Origin: Yponomeuta sedellus
Lineage: Eukaryota; Arthropoda; Insecta; Lepidoptera; Yponomeutidae
DNA length: 64,000 nucleotides
Reading direction: 5' to 3'
NCBI GenBank assembly: GCA_934045075.1
Contig: OW203730.1
Coordinates: 12,890,505-12,954,504 of the forward strand
In this document: in pieces, positions 42,049 through 54,827 of the stretch
How positions within the stretch are numbered: the stretch's first letter is position 1
Layout: each line of letters starts with the position of its first letter
Translations under genes and position numbers: made by a program
The notes under the pieces: generated by a model
Databases searched by the model: none
The model's input: the letters and a program-made list of their open reading frames with translations, nothing else
Told to the model about the DNA's origin: nothing

Positions 42049-45000
42049 CGTAACTCAACACGTCCCGTTAGCAAATAGGTAGATAGTAGTAGGAGGTAGT
42101 ACCGTTTCGGAAGCAAGTTCAGATGCCGATTTTCAGGTTAATTGCAAATAATTACCCCGACTGGAATCTATCATTCTAGTAATTTAATTTTATACATACT
42201 TACTATGTTTTGTCATTGAATGAAAACCAAAGAAGCAAATCAAATTTGATTTAGCGCTACCTTCTCCAAACACAAATAGTAAAATACTATATTTATGCCA
42301 ATGTATCATTACCGCAAGAGGTTGGCAAGTTCGCAATAGTGAGTCAGTTGGAAAAACAAAGGGTAAACTATTCTAAATTAAACACTAGGCTATAATTATT
42401 TTTGGATTCTGAACAAACAGTTCTAACTTTTGTTTCCGAATTCAGATCGAAAATATAATTTTCTAAATTATATTTAAATAAATATTGATCGAAGTATATT
42501 TGATGGAGTATTAACCTTGTGAGATATTCATCTATCCTTCCTTGAGGAGAAAGGGGTTTCGCCTAACTAAACTCATGCCTGACTGCGACTTAGCCCAAAA
42601 GGAGGTTAATATGCTTCTAACTTACTAGCATACTGACATATAAGTACTTATAAGTTATTATATGTATTATATATTTATATATATATATATATTACATTAT
42701 ATGTTCTCTCATAAGTCAACTCCTTTATTAATAGTCACATTATTTTGTCTTTGTTATTGGTCGGGTGTATTGATAATTTTTTATAAAGACTATTTGTTGT
42801 GCTATTAGGTTGTGTTATTGGTGGCAGACTTTCGACCACCTTTCGACGATGTTATGCGGGTTTATTCTGTTGTGTTGACACAAACTTGATAAGATCAATG
42901 GAGGAGATCGTGCACAATATACTAAGGTGTCAAATGTCATCCGTTAACGAGAGGGTCCATTGTTTCAGTTCGTTTTATTACCTTTTGTTAGGCACGGCCT
43001 GGATAAAGTGAATATTTTATCTTTGTACATTCTTAGAAGAAGCTTGAAGCCTGCCATAATGTTACAGTCGACGAATGATTGAATACAGCAAATGTTTCGT
43101 TACGGATAAAATAAAAAGTGTTTATTCAAATAACCGTAAATTTGAGAGAGCACAGGTGAGAAAGTAACATATTAAACGTAGTTGTGGTTGAACAGATAGA
43201 ATTTAATAAAATACATGATTTAACTATTTGGTTTGGATGGCAATAAATTTTTGTTCTGTTTTCTAATCGTGGAAATTGCCTGCTATGTCTTTTCTGATGA
43301 GGTCTATATTCTCGCCGTATGTTTCAAGCTAGTTCGCTTATCTTTAGTTACGTCTTGTTGATTTCTGTTTGTTTTGGCACTCAGCCAGAGTCTGTCATAA
43401 TGCATGTTTTCAATTGTGCCGGCAACTTTTGTCAATATTTCGAGACTTGTAGTAAATCCCATGTCTGGATATTTCCTGGAACTTCCGGCAATTTCATAGC
43501 AATAAACTTCAGAGATGTAAGTGAGTTTATTTTGAAACAATAAGTGAGTTTAATGACAAGCTGTCATTGACAGTGTATTTTATGTAAAAATCCCCACAGG
43601 AGACCGTGGTACATTTGTACCAATGTCCTCAGTATGGGCGATGCCTTTGTCTGGCCATCATAGGGAATCCACCACGTGCTAGTTTGTAATCTTTTTGTCA
43701 TACAAATGTAATTGATGTAGGGTAATTCCCAGCCCAGATTGTAGAATAGCAAAAGCAATACTAATTTTAATTCAAACGGAGCAGCGGCGTTCCACTGATT
43801 CTACATTTATCTTGGTCGATCTGACAATCTTTATTCTCCCGTCAATGAACGCTCTGACAATCGACATCGATTCGATTGAACAAATCACTCGAATCGGCAG
43901 TCAGCGTGCGTGTAATGCGTTTATGCAACGAAACAATGGAAATGGTGACTAGTAATTATGCACATAGTATCAATGTAAATGGTGTGTCGGTGCACACAAT
44001 GGTAAAGCAATCTGGTGCTTACTTTTGTATTGTAATAGGTGGGGCATATACTGGGGTTGGTCCGTCCTCGGTACTTAGTATTTCCTTTTGGAACATCATT
44101 ATGAACCGTCTTTGAAGCGGAAATTATTATATTAGAGTTGAATTGTCAAGATTATCGCTCTTGTTCTTTGAGAGATAATTGTGACGATATAGCTTTATGC
44201 AGAAAATTTCAATTACAATGCATTTAAGAGTATTGTTCCCACCCACTACGATGTAGTATGTCAACTCATGAATAAACGTATTTAACACAGTGAAAGTCGA
44301 GGAAAGTAAGTATGTACTTGTTTACCTAGTGGAATGACAATACAAAAAGTTGCTTCACGTTTAATTCTGACGCAATTTAATGTAGGTAGATGCAGAAGGA
44401 AAATATTTTTCTTCAAAATAACACATAAACTGCGACTATACGATTAAACGTTCCAAGTTAAACTCCCTTTCAAAATCGAGATTATTTTGGAGATAAATGG
44501 ACCAAACACCACAACAACACGTTCCTCTAAAGCACTCGTTAAAGTCGGTTTATTTAATTTGTAGTTTATTTCCTCGTAAAATCTCCTGCAAAATTGTCTT
44601 AACATATAAAATTTAATACTTAACAAACAAGAGTTTACATAACCTAGAACTCATTAAATTGGCCTTCCAGCCAGAGATCTTTGTCATCTAACTGATATTT
44701 AATGTTATAGTAGCCCTTCTGGCAGAAAGTGTGCTCTACACATTTTTTTAAACCTCGTTTGACCAACTTATTTAGTATAACTTCTTCTTATTAGTATCGC
44801 TGTATCGCATAGCTGATTCATTTAATTAACTAATTTTAGTTATATCTGTTTTTTTTTGCGATTATTTAACCATTTTTCAATTTAAATTTTAGGTATGTTA
44901 TTGTAGAATCGTATTCAATGCCCCATAAAGTATGTAATGTAATAAACTTTGCCAGCCTACGCAATTTTAAAAGTTTAGGATAGCTTTAATGTTACTGATA

Positions 45001-45179
45001 TTTTCTCTGACGTATATAATATTCTCATAGATATACTGAGTAGGAACTGTTTTTGATGTTAGTTTCTTTCCTTTTAACGGATATCTACTTCCTAGTTTAT
45101 AAATGTAAAGGATCGCTCTTTTCTGCAAGAAGATGATGGTTTCAATGATTGCTGCTCGACCCGGCACATCAGTTACTTC
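42049..45179. other. no gene seen
   Basis: AT-rich with a TA microsatellite at about 42668-42692. Frames up to 79 codons without motifs. Confidence 0.45.
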
Positions 45180-45847
45180 GGGGCCGTCCATTAATCACGT
45201 GAGGCTTGAAAGGGGGGGGGGGGGATTTAACAAAAATCACGAAATGTCATAAGGGGGGGGGGGGGGGTGTAGTAAAGATACCACGTGTATATATTTTTTT
45301 ATTATTTTTTCGCGCGATTTTTAAATTGAAAAGCAGCGTGTAGTGTGACCTTGACTCGCCGTTGCTAGGCAACGAACAAAGTACCTTCTCACGCGCCGCC
45401 GACGACCGCCCGCTCGGCACGCCGATCGCCAGTTATTCTGTTGTTTTCGCGCCGAATACTTAATTTCAGAATAAAATAAGATTATACTTTATACATGAAA
45501 TAAGATAATATTCTAAAATATGCTAACATAAAAAAGAGATCAAATATATGTGAAGCCAAGCTTCCAGGCTTGTAATTGCCTGACATTTACATGTATTATA
45601 GTAAAACGACACAAAAATATATCATGACCTATACGATACCAAATTAATATATAAATTCAATACGCGCGCTAGCGAGCGCAAGGCAATTCTAGTTCTAAAA
45701 AAAATTAAGATTTTTTGTAGGTACGAAAAATACACGTGATGTTGGGTGGGGGGTGGGGTGGTAGTCTTTAACCTCACCATGTATCACCAAGGGGGAGGGG
45801 GGGTTTAAAAATGCTTAAAAAAGATCACGTGATTAATGGACGGCCCC
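45180..45847. mobile_element. GGGGCC-ended TIR element
   Basis: 668 bp with perfect 23-bp inverted ends starting GGGGCCGTCCATTAATCACG, flanked by TTC at 45177-45179 and 45848-45850 (candidate 3-bp duplication). Subterminal G runs (12-15 G) lie near 45213-45268 and again near 45746-45803. The interior contains a GC-rich island with CGTTGCTAGGCAACG at 45360-45374. No transposase. The superfamily is not assigned. Confidence 0.85.
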
Positions 45848-45850
45848 TTC

Positions 45851-48149
45851 TCGGATTCTTTTGACTAAGCATATTTGCCTATTTTTCTATATGAAGACCC
45901 TATTGAAGCTTTGTATCAATTGTGATGCCTAGAAATACAGTTTCTTTTATAATTTCCTATAAGTTAGCTTTTACATGACCATAATATAAGACCTATATTT
46001 TTTTTGTCATGTAATTTAAATGTTGCTCTGGGACATAGTTAATCGGCTGACAAAAAGTAATAGCGCTACGAAAAATCGAAAATTTATGATATTAGTTTCA
46101 AAAAGTAGGCGGTGTGGCCGTAACAATATTTGTGGGTGTTGATTTATGTTAAGAGATCGACCTGTTAATTTGTTATCTTATAAAATCATGCAATAACTAA
46201 AGCAAGCTAGCGAAGTAATTAATAGGTATGTATGACCAACTTTCGATGCGGATGCGATACTTACATATGCAGGTGTGATATGCAAGAAGTTTTTTATTCG
46301 GGCGTAAATCAATCGCATATTTTTCTTAGGCCCGGCTCCAGAATAAGACACCTCTGTCTCGGAATGACACACAGCGTGCATTTATCTGACAACTAGCCAT
46401 TCAGCTCAGTTTCTAAAGGAAGTCATCAATTTGTCGAGCGTCTAAATTGCCACACCAGCAGCTCGTCAACTGCCTGCCTGGATGATGACGTGGGACGTCA
46501 GTGGCCATGGCCCGTGAGCGGGAGGTAGATTAGTCACCTGTTATTGTTTCAAACAGTGGTAGCCCATTGTGCCAGCTTAGCACAGAACAAATAAAGATCT
46601 TGGTAAGCTTAATGGGCATAAGTGTCCTTTACGCCTCCGAAGGGGTAGCCGATGCGTTTATCTTTTTATAATGGTCCATTTAACTAAGAGAAAATGTATT
46701 CTTCAGCCGATCATTGTATAATGTTGATGACTCCATACTACGCCCACTCTATGTATCGATGATATAAAAGATTAGGTGCGGTGAGTTGTTTGTATTATGA
46801 ATTTAATGACATAGTTTTTTACTGCCCACCCTTTTGAAGAATCGAGTTTCTATTTCATGTTAAATTTGAAACAGTGCCCGAATTTACCTTCATTGAGTTT
46901 TGTTAAGCTTATTTATTAAGGTTTGCTACATATTTAGTAAATATTTGGTGAGCCCGATTCGTTTTTTACGTTTCTGACCCTTGGCACAACTGCTATGCTC
47001 AATATTGCTGAGACATACATAGGTACAGATAGACAGCAAATGCAGAATTGTAGGGTCCCGCTTGGCGCCGTTCGTATACGGGACACTAGAAATGTAAAAA
47101 TGCCGAAAGCGGAAATCGATTACCTAGAGTTTTCGCGCGACTTCTCCGAAGACACTGGTGGAAAACCACTAAGGAAAAACGTAGAGGCAAGCGTCGCGAG
47201 CTCCACATGAACAGTAGCGCAACTAAGTATTTCTGTCTTTTGCCTTGGTTTAGTTTGTCTTTTTGCATGCGATTTAAGTCACAGACACAGACGAATCGCG
47301 GTTCGCGCACGAATTTGCCTGGCGCCTCTTGTACACGTGATCGTCTCATCTCAGACTTGTTTTTATCGTTTTGCCTAATGACTCACAGACTCCTAACGAA
47401 CACAAGCCATTCTCCTTAAGAAATTAGTTTAAGAATTTCCGTAGCAAACTTTTTGGTTATGTTAATGTATATAATTTTTTTGTCTTATTTGCCTTTTCTA
47501 ACTTATATTGTTAACTTCGTTAACATTGTTAATAGTGAAATATATTTAAATTTCACTATTTAGACTATTATTGTAAAAACGAAACTACCTGCCCGAAACC
47601 TAAAACCTGCATTTGAGGAATGTCTTAGTGGAATCTTGTTTGTACAGATAACACTACAAACCTTAATATAATAAAATAAACCTTTCAAATCGTCAACCTA
47701 TTATAAATTAATAAGTTCCATCCCACCAATCCCAATCGACCGTAAAAATGCCCTAGAGGTATAAGTATTAGAAGGAATGTGAAAGGCTCAAATTATGATA
47801 ATCGTTCACGGAATTTGGGGACGGAAAATCCGATTAGAGATGGATTTAAGGAGCCTTACTTCTCAACGTAGTCAACCCATATTTCAAACATGGTCGTTGG
47901 TAGGTAGCTGAGCTTTTTATATATTAAGCGGGTCATGCGTGAGAAGAGTGTCACTTTTGATTACAGCTCTAAGAGGAATTTAAAAGATCAGTGTCCAGTC
48001 TTTTGTACATCTAAGACACGAAAATAACGTCGAAGACAACCGTGTCATATTGATAGCAATCTCATGCGAGTAATTTACCTTCTCAGAATCTCAGTAACTT
48101 TCAGAATCTAATCCCTTTTCGAAATCTTCGCTTCGCTAATCTCGAAAGC
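45851..48149. other. no assigned gene
   Basis: 46995-47210 (+) is a 71-codon open frame in a slightly GC-richer patch (MPKAEIDYLEFSRDFSEDTG) that I do not recognise. The rest is AT-rich. Confidence 0.4.
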
Positions 48150-48370
48150 TTCGCTGGCCCAGAGGTATCGCATCTAATTACTATTTCGTAGGTTGTAGGT
48201 TCGAATCCCACTGGCCGCCGAACTTTTGGCCTCACTGAAATGGCCTCAGATTTTGTTTATATCCATGTTTGTGATGTCGTTGCCTGGTTATCATATCACA
48301 TGGTATCTAGTTTGGGACAGAGCAAGTGATTGTTTGGTTTGGAAGTTATTTTTGTAATATCTCAATTAGC
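48150..48370 (+). mobile_element. SINE family 2, copy with tRNA head
   Basis: tRNA-like head with GGCCCAGAGGTATCG and box-B-like GGTTCGAATCCCACTGGCCG (48198-48217), then body GGCCTCAGATTTTG... GTCGTTGCCTGGTTATCATA... CTAGTTTGGGACAGAGCAAG. Confidence 0.78.
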
Positions 48371-49609
48371 AAAGAAGCCAAGTCAGCAATCTTGGAAACG
48401 TGCACATATTTACATAGGTATGTTATGCTTAGCAATCACTCGGATCACTATATTAAAAAAGTCAACATCACACGTCTTATCTTAATTCGCACAACAGCAC
48501 CGTACAATCAACTCGTAATGTAAACAAATCGCTTTGCCTTCAACACAATAGAAGTGTTGGGTTTGATTGAAGTTGCTAATCTTAATTTCAAACAAACTTC
48601 AGGTTCAGACAAACAACTTACACTTAAAACTTACTTATGACTTAGACTACCTACAATATCGGTGAGTTGTCATAATTTTCGAACTAAAGCTTTCGTTTCC
48701 ATGGTATCGTATCTCGGAAAAAACGGAACTTCTAGGATTACATTGTTCTATGTACGTACGTCCAAACGTCTTAGCAACGGTCTTAAAAATTTCAAGTACG
48801 AATTAATACTGAATACCTAACGCCTTCTTGAAGGTGTAGATAAGTCAAACTTCCATGTCAGTGCAATGAAAAGATTTTATGAACAATTTATTACTTAAAC
48901 ACTAGCAAAGGTGCGTGCTGTGGCAACCTTAATAGGCTAGGCACTTGCCTTAAAAGCCTTTATGTTTTATAATTACGATGTATTAGTGTACTATCTACTG
49001 GTTGTCCTAAGTAAATAAATAAAATACTTCTACAATGAAGATTTTTTAAGATTTTATCCTTAAGATACACAATCTGAAAACTCTAAACAAATTAATTGTT
49101 ATTTATTCACGTAAAAAATAGGGTTCAATCTTGGTTGAATAGGAGTAAATATTTTTCTCCTACACAATTTGTATTTGTTAATTCGGAAACCTTAGGGAAC
49201 GAGTTCTACTTGCACTTCTACTCCTTTTATATTGATTGTGCAAGCACAAACAGACGAGTTTCTCCTAACATGAGCTAGCATTTGCCTTAGCGGCGCCGGT
49301 GGTCCTGCGCAACCCTGGCCATTAAAACGAGGACTTCTCTTAACACTTCATAATAATAATTATGATCTTTGAACTAAAACTTTTCTAAGCACTTCACATT
49401 ATTGACATAAATCCAGATTAACTTACTCGAATTTTTGCCGGAAGAGTCCGATCAGGTTACGGATGGAGTAACTTAATCCGGAGTTAGGTCAATAATAGTT
49501 AATGATCTTTCGAATAAGATCCACCTGACACGTTACACAGACGAATATAATTGGTAACAATTTCCTAACTTTACTGAAATAGACTGTCTCCCACTTTTAT
49601 AAATTACTA
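48371..49609. other. no gene seen
   Basis: AT-rich, no supported feature. Confidence 0.45.
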
Positions 49610-49875
49610 GCTGATCCCGCATACGTTGTTCAGGTGTATTAAGTAGCGTACGACCTATTCTCAGTCCTACCAAATACACACATTATAATGAATAAAAATA
49701 GGTAAAACCGTGTCGGAGGCGTTCGATAACAAACACTGTGACACTGAGTGATACCCCTGGTACACCGTTCTATGGTGGGGGTGCCACGGGTCCGAATCAA
49801 AGTTCCCGTGGCACCCCCAGAGGTATCTTCTAGGGGTGCCACGGGTCCGGAATGGAGATTTTTTTATATTAGATT
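49610..49875 (+). repeat. dispersed retroelement fragment with GC-rich hairpin insert
   Basis: ACTAGCTGATCCCGCATACG ... GTCGGAGGCGTTCGATAACA ... ACACTGTGACAC ... GAGATTTTTTTATATTAGA matches the layout of 58930-59075. Between the two halves sit GGGGGTGCCACGGG, its exact complement, and a third direct copy AGGGGTGCCACGGGTCCG (about 49775-49848). Confidence 0.65.
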
Positions 49876-50696
49876 AATGCAGATTAAATCGCCATTCTTT
49901 TAATTCGGTCATGGTTATATTTAACAGAGATCCACAAATTCTTTACATTTAACGGTAAATTATCCTTATTTTCGATTTCGGCACGCGTAGCATACTCTTA
50001 TATCATAGAGAAGGTCTGTGTCCTATAATATATGTCCTATAATAAAACGTTTACCTATACCTATAGTAAGACATATAGAGGGAGTAGATAACATTGTAGC
50101 AACCAAAAAGAGACACAGGCCGGTATTACAGAACGATGCTCAAGCACAGATTGATCTCAGATCGCCCAATCATTACTTGAGCACTGAATCGATGCTCAAG
50201 CACTCCCTTTATTTTCAAACAGTTCTTGAGTAGAGATCAGCCAATCACTGCTTAAGTAGAGATTCAGAACTGCAATCAGATTGTCTATGATCAAAGTTTG
50301 TTTTCTATGACAAGAAAAATACAAGTGTAGATTTTTATTCCGTTTTACGCATGTTACAAAAACGTGACGATGAAACTTAGTAAATTATGTCAAATATACA
50401 GAGGAAACTAAAATAATGTTTATTTATTCGTAAATAAATTGTTCAAAGTTTCTTTATTTAGTTATTAGTTTGTAATGGACCGTATATTTTAAGGAAGCAA
50501 AACGTTCGCGCTTCTTGTTTATTTATTCGCTTTGAGTACAGAACGGAACGTAACAAATGTCGATAAAATAATTCTCTTGACGTCTGTCTTCTATTTATTT
50601 AAGTTTACTAAATTACTAATATCTGTATAGTTGGTGTGGTTTAATTTGAACATTAATCGCTGTTTTGAAACGAGATGTGAAAAAATGAGAACAAGG

Positions 50697-51276
50697 AACT
50701 TCACCATAGTGGAAAGAATCCTCCTTGTGGAACATTAAAAGTCAACTTCACTGCAGTGGAGAGGGTCCTCCTCGTAGAAGACAAAAACTCAACTTCATCG
50801 CGGTGGAGAGGAACCTGCTCATGGAACATAAAACTTCAACTTCACCGCAGTGCAGAGGAACCTGCTCGTTGGACATAAAACTTCAACTTCACCGCAGCGG
50901 AGAGGAACCTGCTTGTTGAACATAAAACTTCAACTTCGTTGCAGTAAAGAGGAACCTGCTCATTGAACATAAAACTTCAACTTCACTGCAGTGAAGAGGA
51001 ACCTGCTCGTTGAACATAAAACTTCAACTTCACCGCAGTGAAGAGGAACCTGCTCGTTGAACATAAAACTTCAACTTCACCGCAGTGGAGAGGAACCTGC
51101 TTGTTGAACATAAAACTTCAACCTCACCGCAGTGGAGAGGAACCTGCTCGGTAAACATAAAACTTCAACCTCATGGCAGTGGAGAGGAACCTGCTCGTTG
51201 AACACAAAACTTCAACTTCACCACAGTGGAGAGGATCCTCCTCAAGGAAGATAAAAAGTCAACTTCAACACAGCGG
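50697..51276. repeat. 47-bp minisatellite, 12 units
   Basis: Twelve units in exact 47-bp register plus a 16-bp partial unit. Typical unit AACTTCACCGCAGTGGAGAG then GAACCTGCTCGTTGAACATA then AAACTTC. Middle units are nearly identical, while units 1, 2 and 12 share variant ends (TCCTCC, AAAAGTC), typical of homogenised tandem arrays. Open frames across it are by-products. Confidence 0.93.
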
Positions 51277-51378
51277 ATTTATAGAATACCTGTCAATTAT
51301 GTTACAAATTTATGAGCAATTAAAAAGCTGAGATTGTTTTACTGATTATTTTATTTATTCCTCTTTGTGACTGTCTTG

Positions 51379-51790
51379 TTGGCCTAGCCGCTAAGGCGCT
51401 TGGTTACCAAGACCGAGCTTGTGAGTTCGATTCCCACTGTGGGCCTATATATTTGTACAAGTGACCAGTCTCGGTGTACTTTCATGTTTGTGACGTTCTT
51501 GCCTGGTTATCAAAGTACAGGATATCCTAGTTTGGGACCAGGTGAAATGATTGTGTTCGTTATCAACCCTTGTATGTCCCCCTGCTGCGGCACGGGTCTC
51601 TTCCTGCATCGCAAGAGGTTAAGCCATACTCTACCACGGGGGCCAAGTCCGGGTTGGTGGAGGATTGTAAGACAGTAGCGGGTCTTACAGTCAGAAGTTA
51701 TCAAGCCGGACTGCCATTATATGACAGCCGGCACTAACGGCTTAACGTACCTTGCGAAGCACGGAAGCGCTCGCGAAGTGATTGTGTTGC
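51379..51790 (+). mobile_element. SINE family 2, composite with LINE-type tail
   Basis: tRNA-like head (TTGGCCTAGCCGCTAAGGCG, GAGTTCGATTCCCAC), family 2 body (TTCTTGCCTGGTTATCAAAG, CTAGTTTGGGACCAGG), then a block found also at 29660 and 62561 (CGGCACGGGTCTCTTCCTGC, AAGCCATACTCTACCACGG). It finishes with GACAGCCGGCACTAACGGCT and TTGCGAAGCACGG, a common lepidopteran retroelement end. Confidence 0.72.
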
Positions 51791-52224
51791 GTGAAATTTA
51801 TTCAATGAAACCACCCCAATATTAATGTAATTGTTTTTGCACATAAACACTTATTAGAATCCATGCAGTAGGGGTCTTCAGCGTCCCTTAAATGCCTAAG
51901 GGGCTGCTGCTATCATTAACTATTTCGTCATAGTAATCAAGGTTTTCGAATATATGAATTTTGCAATAAACATTCCAAATAGACAATTATAATAACTGGC
52001 CGATCGACTCTCAAGCGTGGTTCCGACCACACTTGAGTAAATACAGATTTGATCTTTACTTAAGTAGAGATTGCTACCCAAGTATCGTTCTCGAATTAGC
52101 TATTACTCAGTTGAGTCGCGCTTGATGAATCTCGACTCAGTAACGTTCTAAAATTAAATCCATATTCAAAACTAGTCTTAAGTAGAGATTGGCGCTTGAG
52201 TACGCTTCTGTAATACTGGCCACA

Positions 52225-54307
52225 GTGTCTCTTTCGAAAGAGAATGTCTTCCACATACTCCGGCGCCAGGCGGTTCCATGCTCCATACATGGAGTGACGC
52301 TGCGGGGGAGGTGAAAGGTGGCTTAACCTCCATTTGTGACTAGATACAATTCTCACGTTTATCTGCCATATCGACATTTGATAGTAGAAAACTAGAAAGG
52401 CAGGATGAAAGTCGAAACAAGGATTCGATGATCAAAAGCTCGCTAGTCCATGAGTTTTAGCCCGATTGTATCTAGATTACAAATCTCAGATATTCTACAG
52501 ATAAATTTGACGTTCGCAGTCAATATTTTGATATTAATTTAATTTAATATTAGGATTTTGCTCAGCATCAGGCAGCACCGTTTTGAGCTCTACATGTAAA
52601 CTGGATCAAAATTGATAAGAACGATAGAATTTGGGACAATTTTAACGTCACAGAAGTGGAATTTATGCAAGCATCATCGAGGAGGAAACTGCAGTAGTAA
52701 CGAAGCGGTTTAAAGACAGTCTCAAATGTAAGGCAGTCAAAACTGTTCGTCTACCATGTTCGACTCTCCTTATCGAGATGCAGTGGCTAATACAAGTAAA
52801 ACATAATTTAAGTAAAACATAATCAGTGCTTATGATGTAATTTCCGTGTACAATAAATAATTTTCTATAAATCTATTTGGCAAAACGATAGGCACCTTAA
52901 TAAAAAAATACTCAAAAGAGTATAAGAGTAAAACTTTGTAGAGCATGCCTGTACTTTTAAGTTACCACCTACATAATATCCAAGTAAATTCTTATTCTTC
53001 TAAATACCTACCTACTAGACTTTTATGAAGCCTAAAACTAAAGACGCTATCGACGAGAGTAGTCATTTGCTATAAAATCTTCTTAGTCATACATATTGCT
53101 CTAAGGAATTTTAATGCCAGGGATGAGAGGTAGATACTAAGCATAACGACGAGCATTTACGACCTGTCAGTTTACGGTCATCACTTTGCAAGGGATTAGT
53201 GACAGTCTTATGCCTGGTTCAGACCAACAACGAACGAATTAAAGGTGACTGAATGACTCCGTTTGACGTCATGCGTTGCCCTTCATAGTATAATGAGTCG
53301 GTATGAGTTTTTTTGGAAAAGCAATTTTTTTTTTTATTTTCAATAGTCTAAAGTCCGAAGGATTTTAGTCAAATCCCGCGTCCCCTGTCAAGGGGGCCCG
53401 AAACAAGTCCAAGCGAAGTCAGAGTCAAAGTTATTTGTCGGGAATCATACCAAAACTATGGAGGTCAATGAAGTTCGCTTGCTTTAGCTCAGCGTCTTTA
53501 TTATATAACTATGAGGGTAATCTCAGGTCTAACTAAATTAAACAAACGTATTCATTCATGCGGTTCGTCTGTAGCCGGCATTAGAAGATTTTTTTCACAT
53601 TAAGAGGAAGAGGATACTTATAGATTTTTATTCTTCCAATCCAAAGTATAACATCAATAACATGCAATATTATTTATTTTTTTATGTTCTAGGTTGGGGC
53701 GTACAGGATTAATAATAATAGGATTAGATTAGAATTAATCTAAACCCGTATTTTCACTATCAATTTTTTGGCTACTCCCATTAAGCAAAAGCGACCTTAT
53801 TTATAAAAATACAATTTCTCTAAAACATTTCTCAGAAGTAGTGTTAATAATCTGTTGTGAAGTCTTTCCCTGTAACTAAGACTATTAATTAAACTCTCTC
53901 TGAAAAGCGTTTTAGAGGAATCGTGTTTTTTTTTTAATATACGATATGGTCGCGATTATGAAGAATGCTAAAATATATATTTAGAGCTCGCATTTGAAAA
54001 CAAAATCATCAATCGAAATCAAACAAATCAAATCATCCTCATACAAACTAGTTTATTGTCAAATAAACACTAGATTATTGAACCAAGTCTCCCAAGTCTA
54101 ACAATCGCAAAACATGACACGTCGCGAATTTTTTCCTCTTAATAATGTAATTAACACGCAGTTTCCTTTCCGTACCATAACGGAAGTCTTAACAACTGTA
54201 TTAACTTACCTTGGAAGCAGATTAAGCCAATGTGTGTACCTTTCGCCGTTTAATTACCAATTGTTACCTTGATCTTAACTTTCTAAATGCCAAGTTCAGT
54301 TTTTAGC
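52225..54307. other. no gene seen
   Basis: AT-rich with no recognisable element or supported coding frame. Confidence 0.45.
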
Positions 54308-54309
54308 TA

Positions 54310-54825
54310 TAGTCTATTTATTCTTACTTGTCCAGTTTGGAACGTTTTATAACTTTTATAATTAATAAATAAACTCTGGAACGACTTCAGATGTGATTTT
54401 ATTTGTAGATTTATAGAACTTTAAAACAGAAAACTGGATAAAAACGGAGAAGCAGGTAAAAAGTCAGATCTGGTCAAAGGGTAAAGTAGTAGTGTGAAAA
54501 ATGAGGGAAATCGAAGAATGAGTGACATACATAATTTAAATATTTGAAAATGATAGATGGAAAAAGAAATAAAAATGGTGTAAAGAGGTTTGCACCGTTA
54601 CAAGTTTAGTAAACAAGATTCTAACCTTAAAATTGAGATTAGATGCCTAAACTAGACATTTTCTCGCAAATTCATGAACTATGTTTATAAAATTGGCAGC
54701 GTGTTATCTAAAAGAGTGTTCCAGGTTACTTCATTTATGGAAATATGGCAGTTTTGGACTAAAAAGTCACACTTTAAGGGTAGAATCTTGTTTACTAAAT
54801 TGGACAAGTAAGAATAAATAGACTA
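54310..54825. mobile_element. Tc1-type MITE, copy 2 (longer)
   Basis: 516 bp, TA at 54308-54309 and 54826-54827, ends TAGTCTATTTATTCTTACTT. From about 54603 it matches copy 1 with only two or three differences, but 269 extra bases sit inside its left inverted repeat, bounded by AGTTT on both sides. Confidence 0.9.
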
Positions 54826-54827
54826 TA

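Larger units (their letters stand above)
50118..52221. mobile_element. 2.1-kb non-autonomous TIR element carrying a minisatellite and a SINE
   Basis: Inverted ends GGCCGGTATTACAGAACGAT (left) and the complement of GGCCAGTATTACAGAAGCGT (right), each continuing into CTCAAGC and subterminal CTTAAGTAGAGAT-like repeats. ACA duplications flank it at 50115-50117 and 52222-52224. No transposase ORF. The interior holds a 47-bp minisatellite and a family 2 SINE composite. Confidence 0.75.

Noticed and set aside
42668..42692. TA-rich run as an origin or element
   Set aside because: Simple TA microsatellite with nothing else around it.
50725..50919. 64-residue frame in the minisatellite
   Set aside because: By-product of the tandem 47-bp units, which are not a multiple of three and shift frame each unit.
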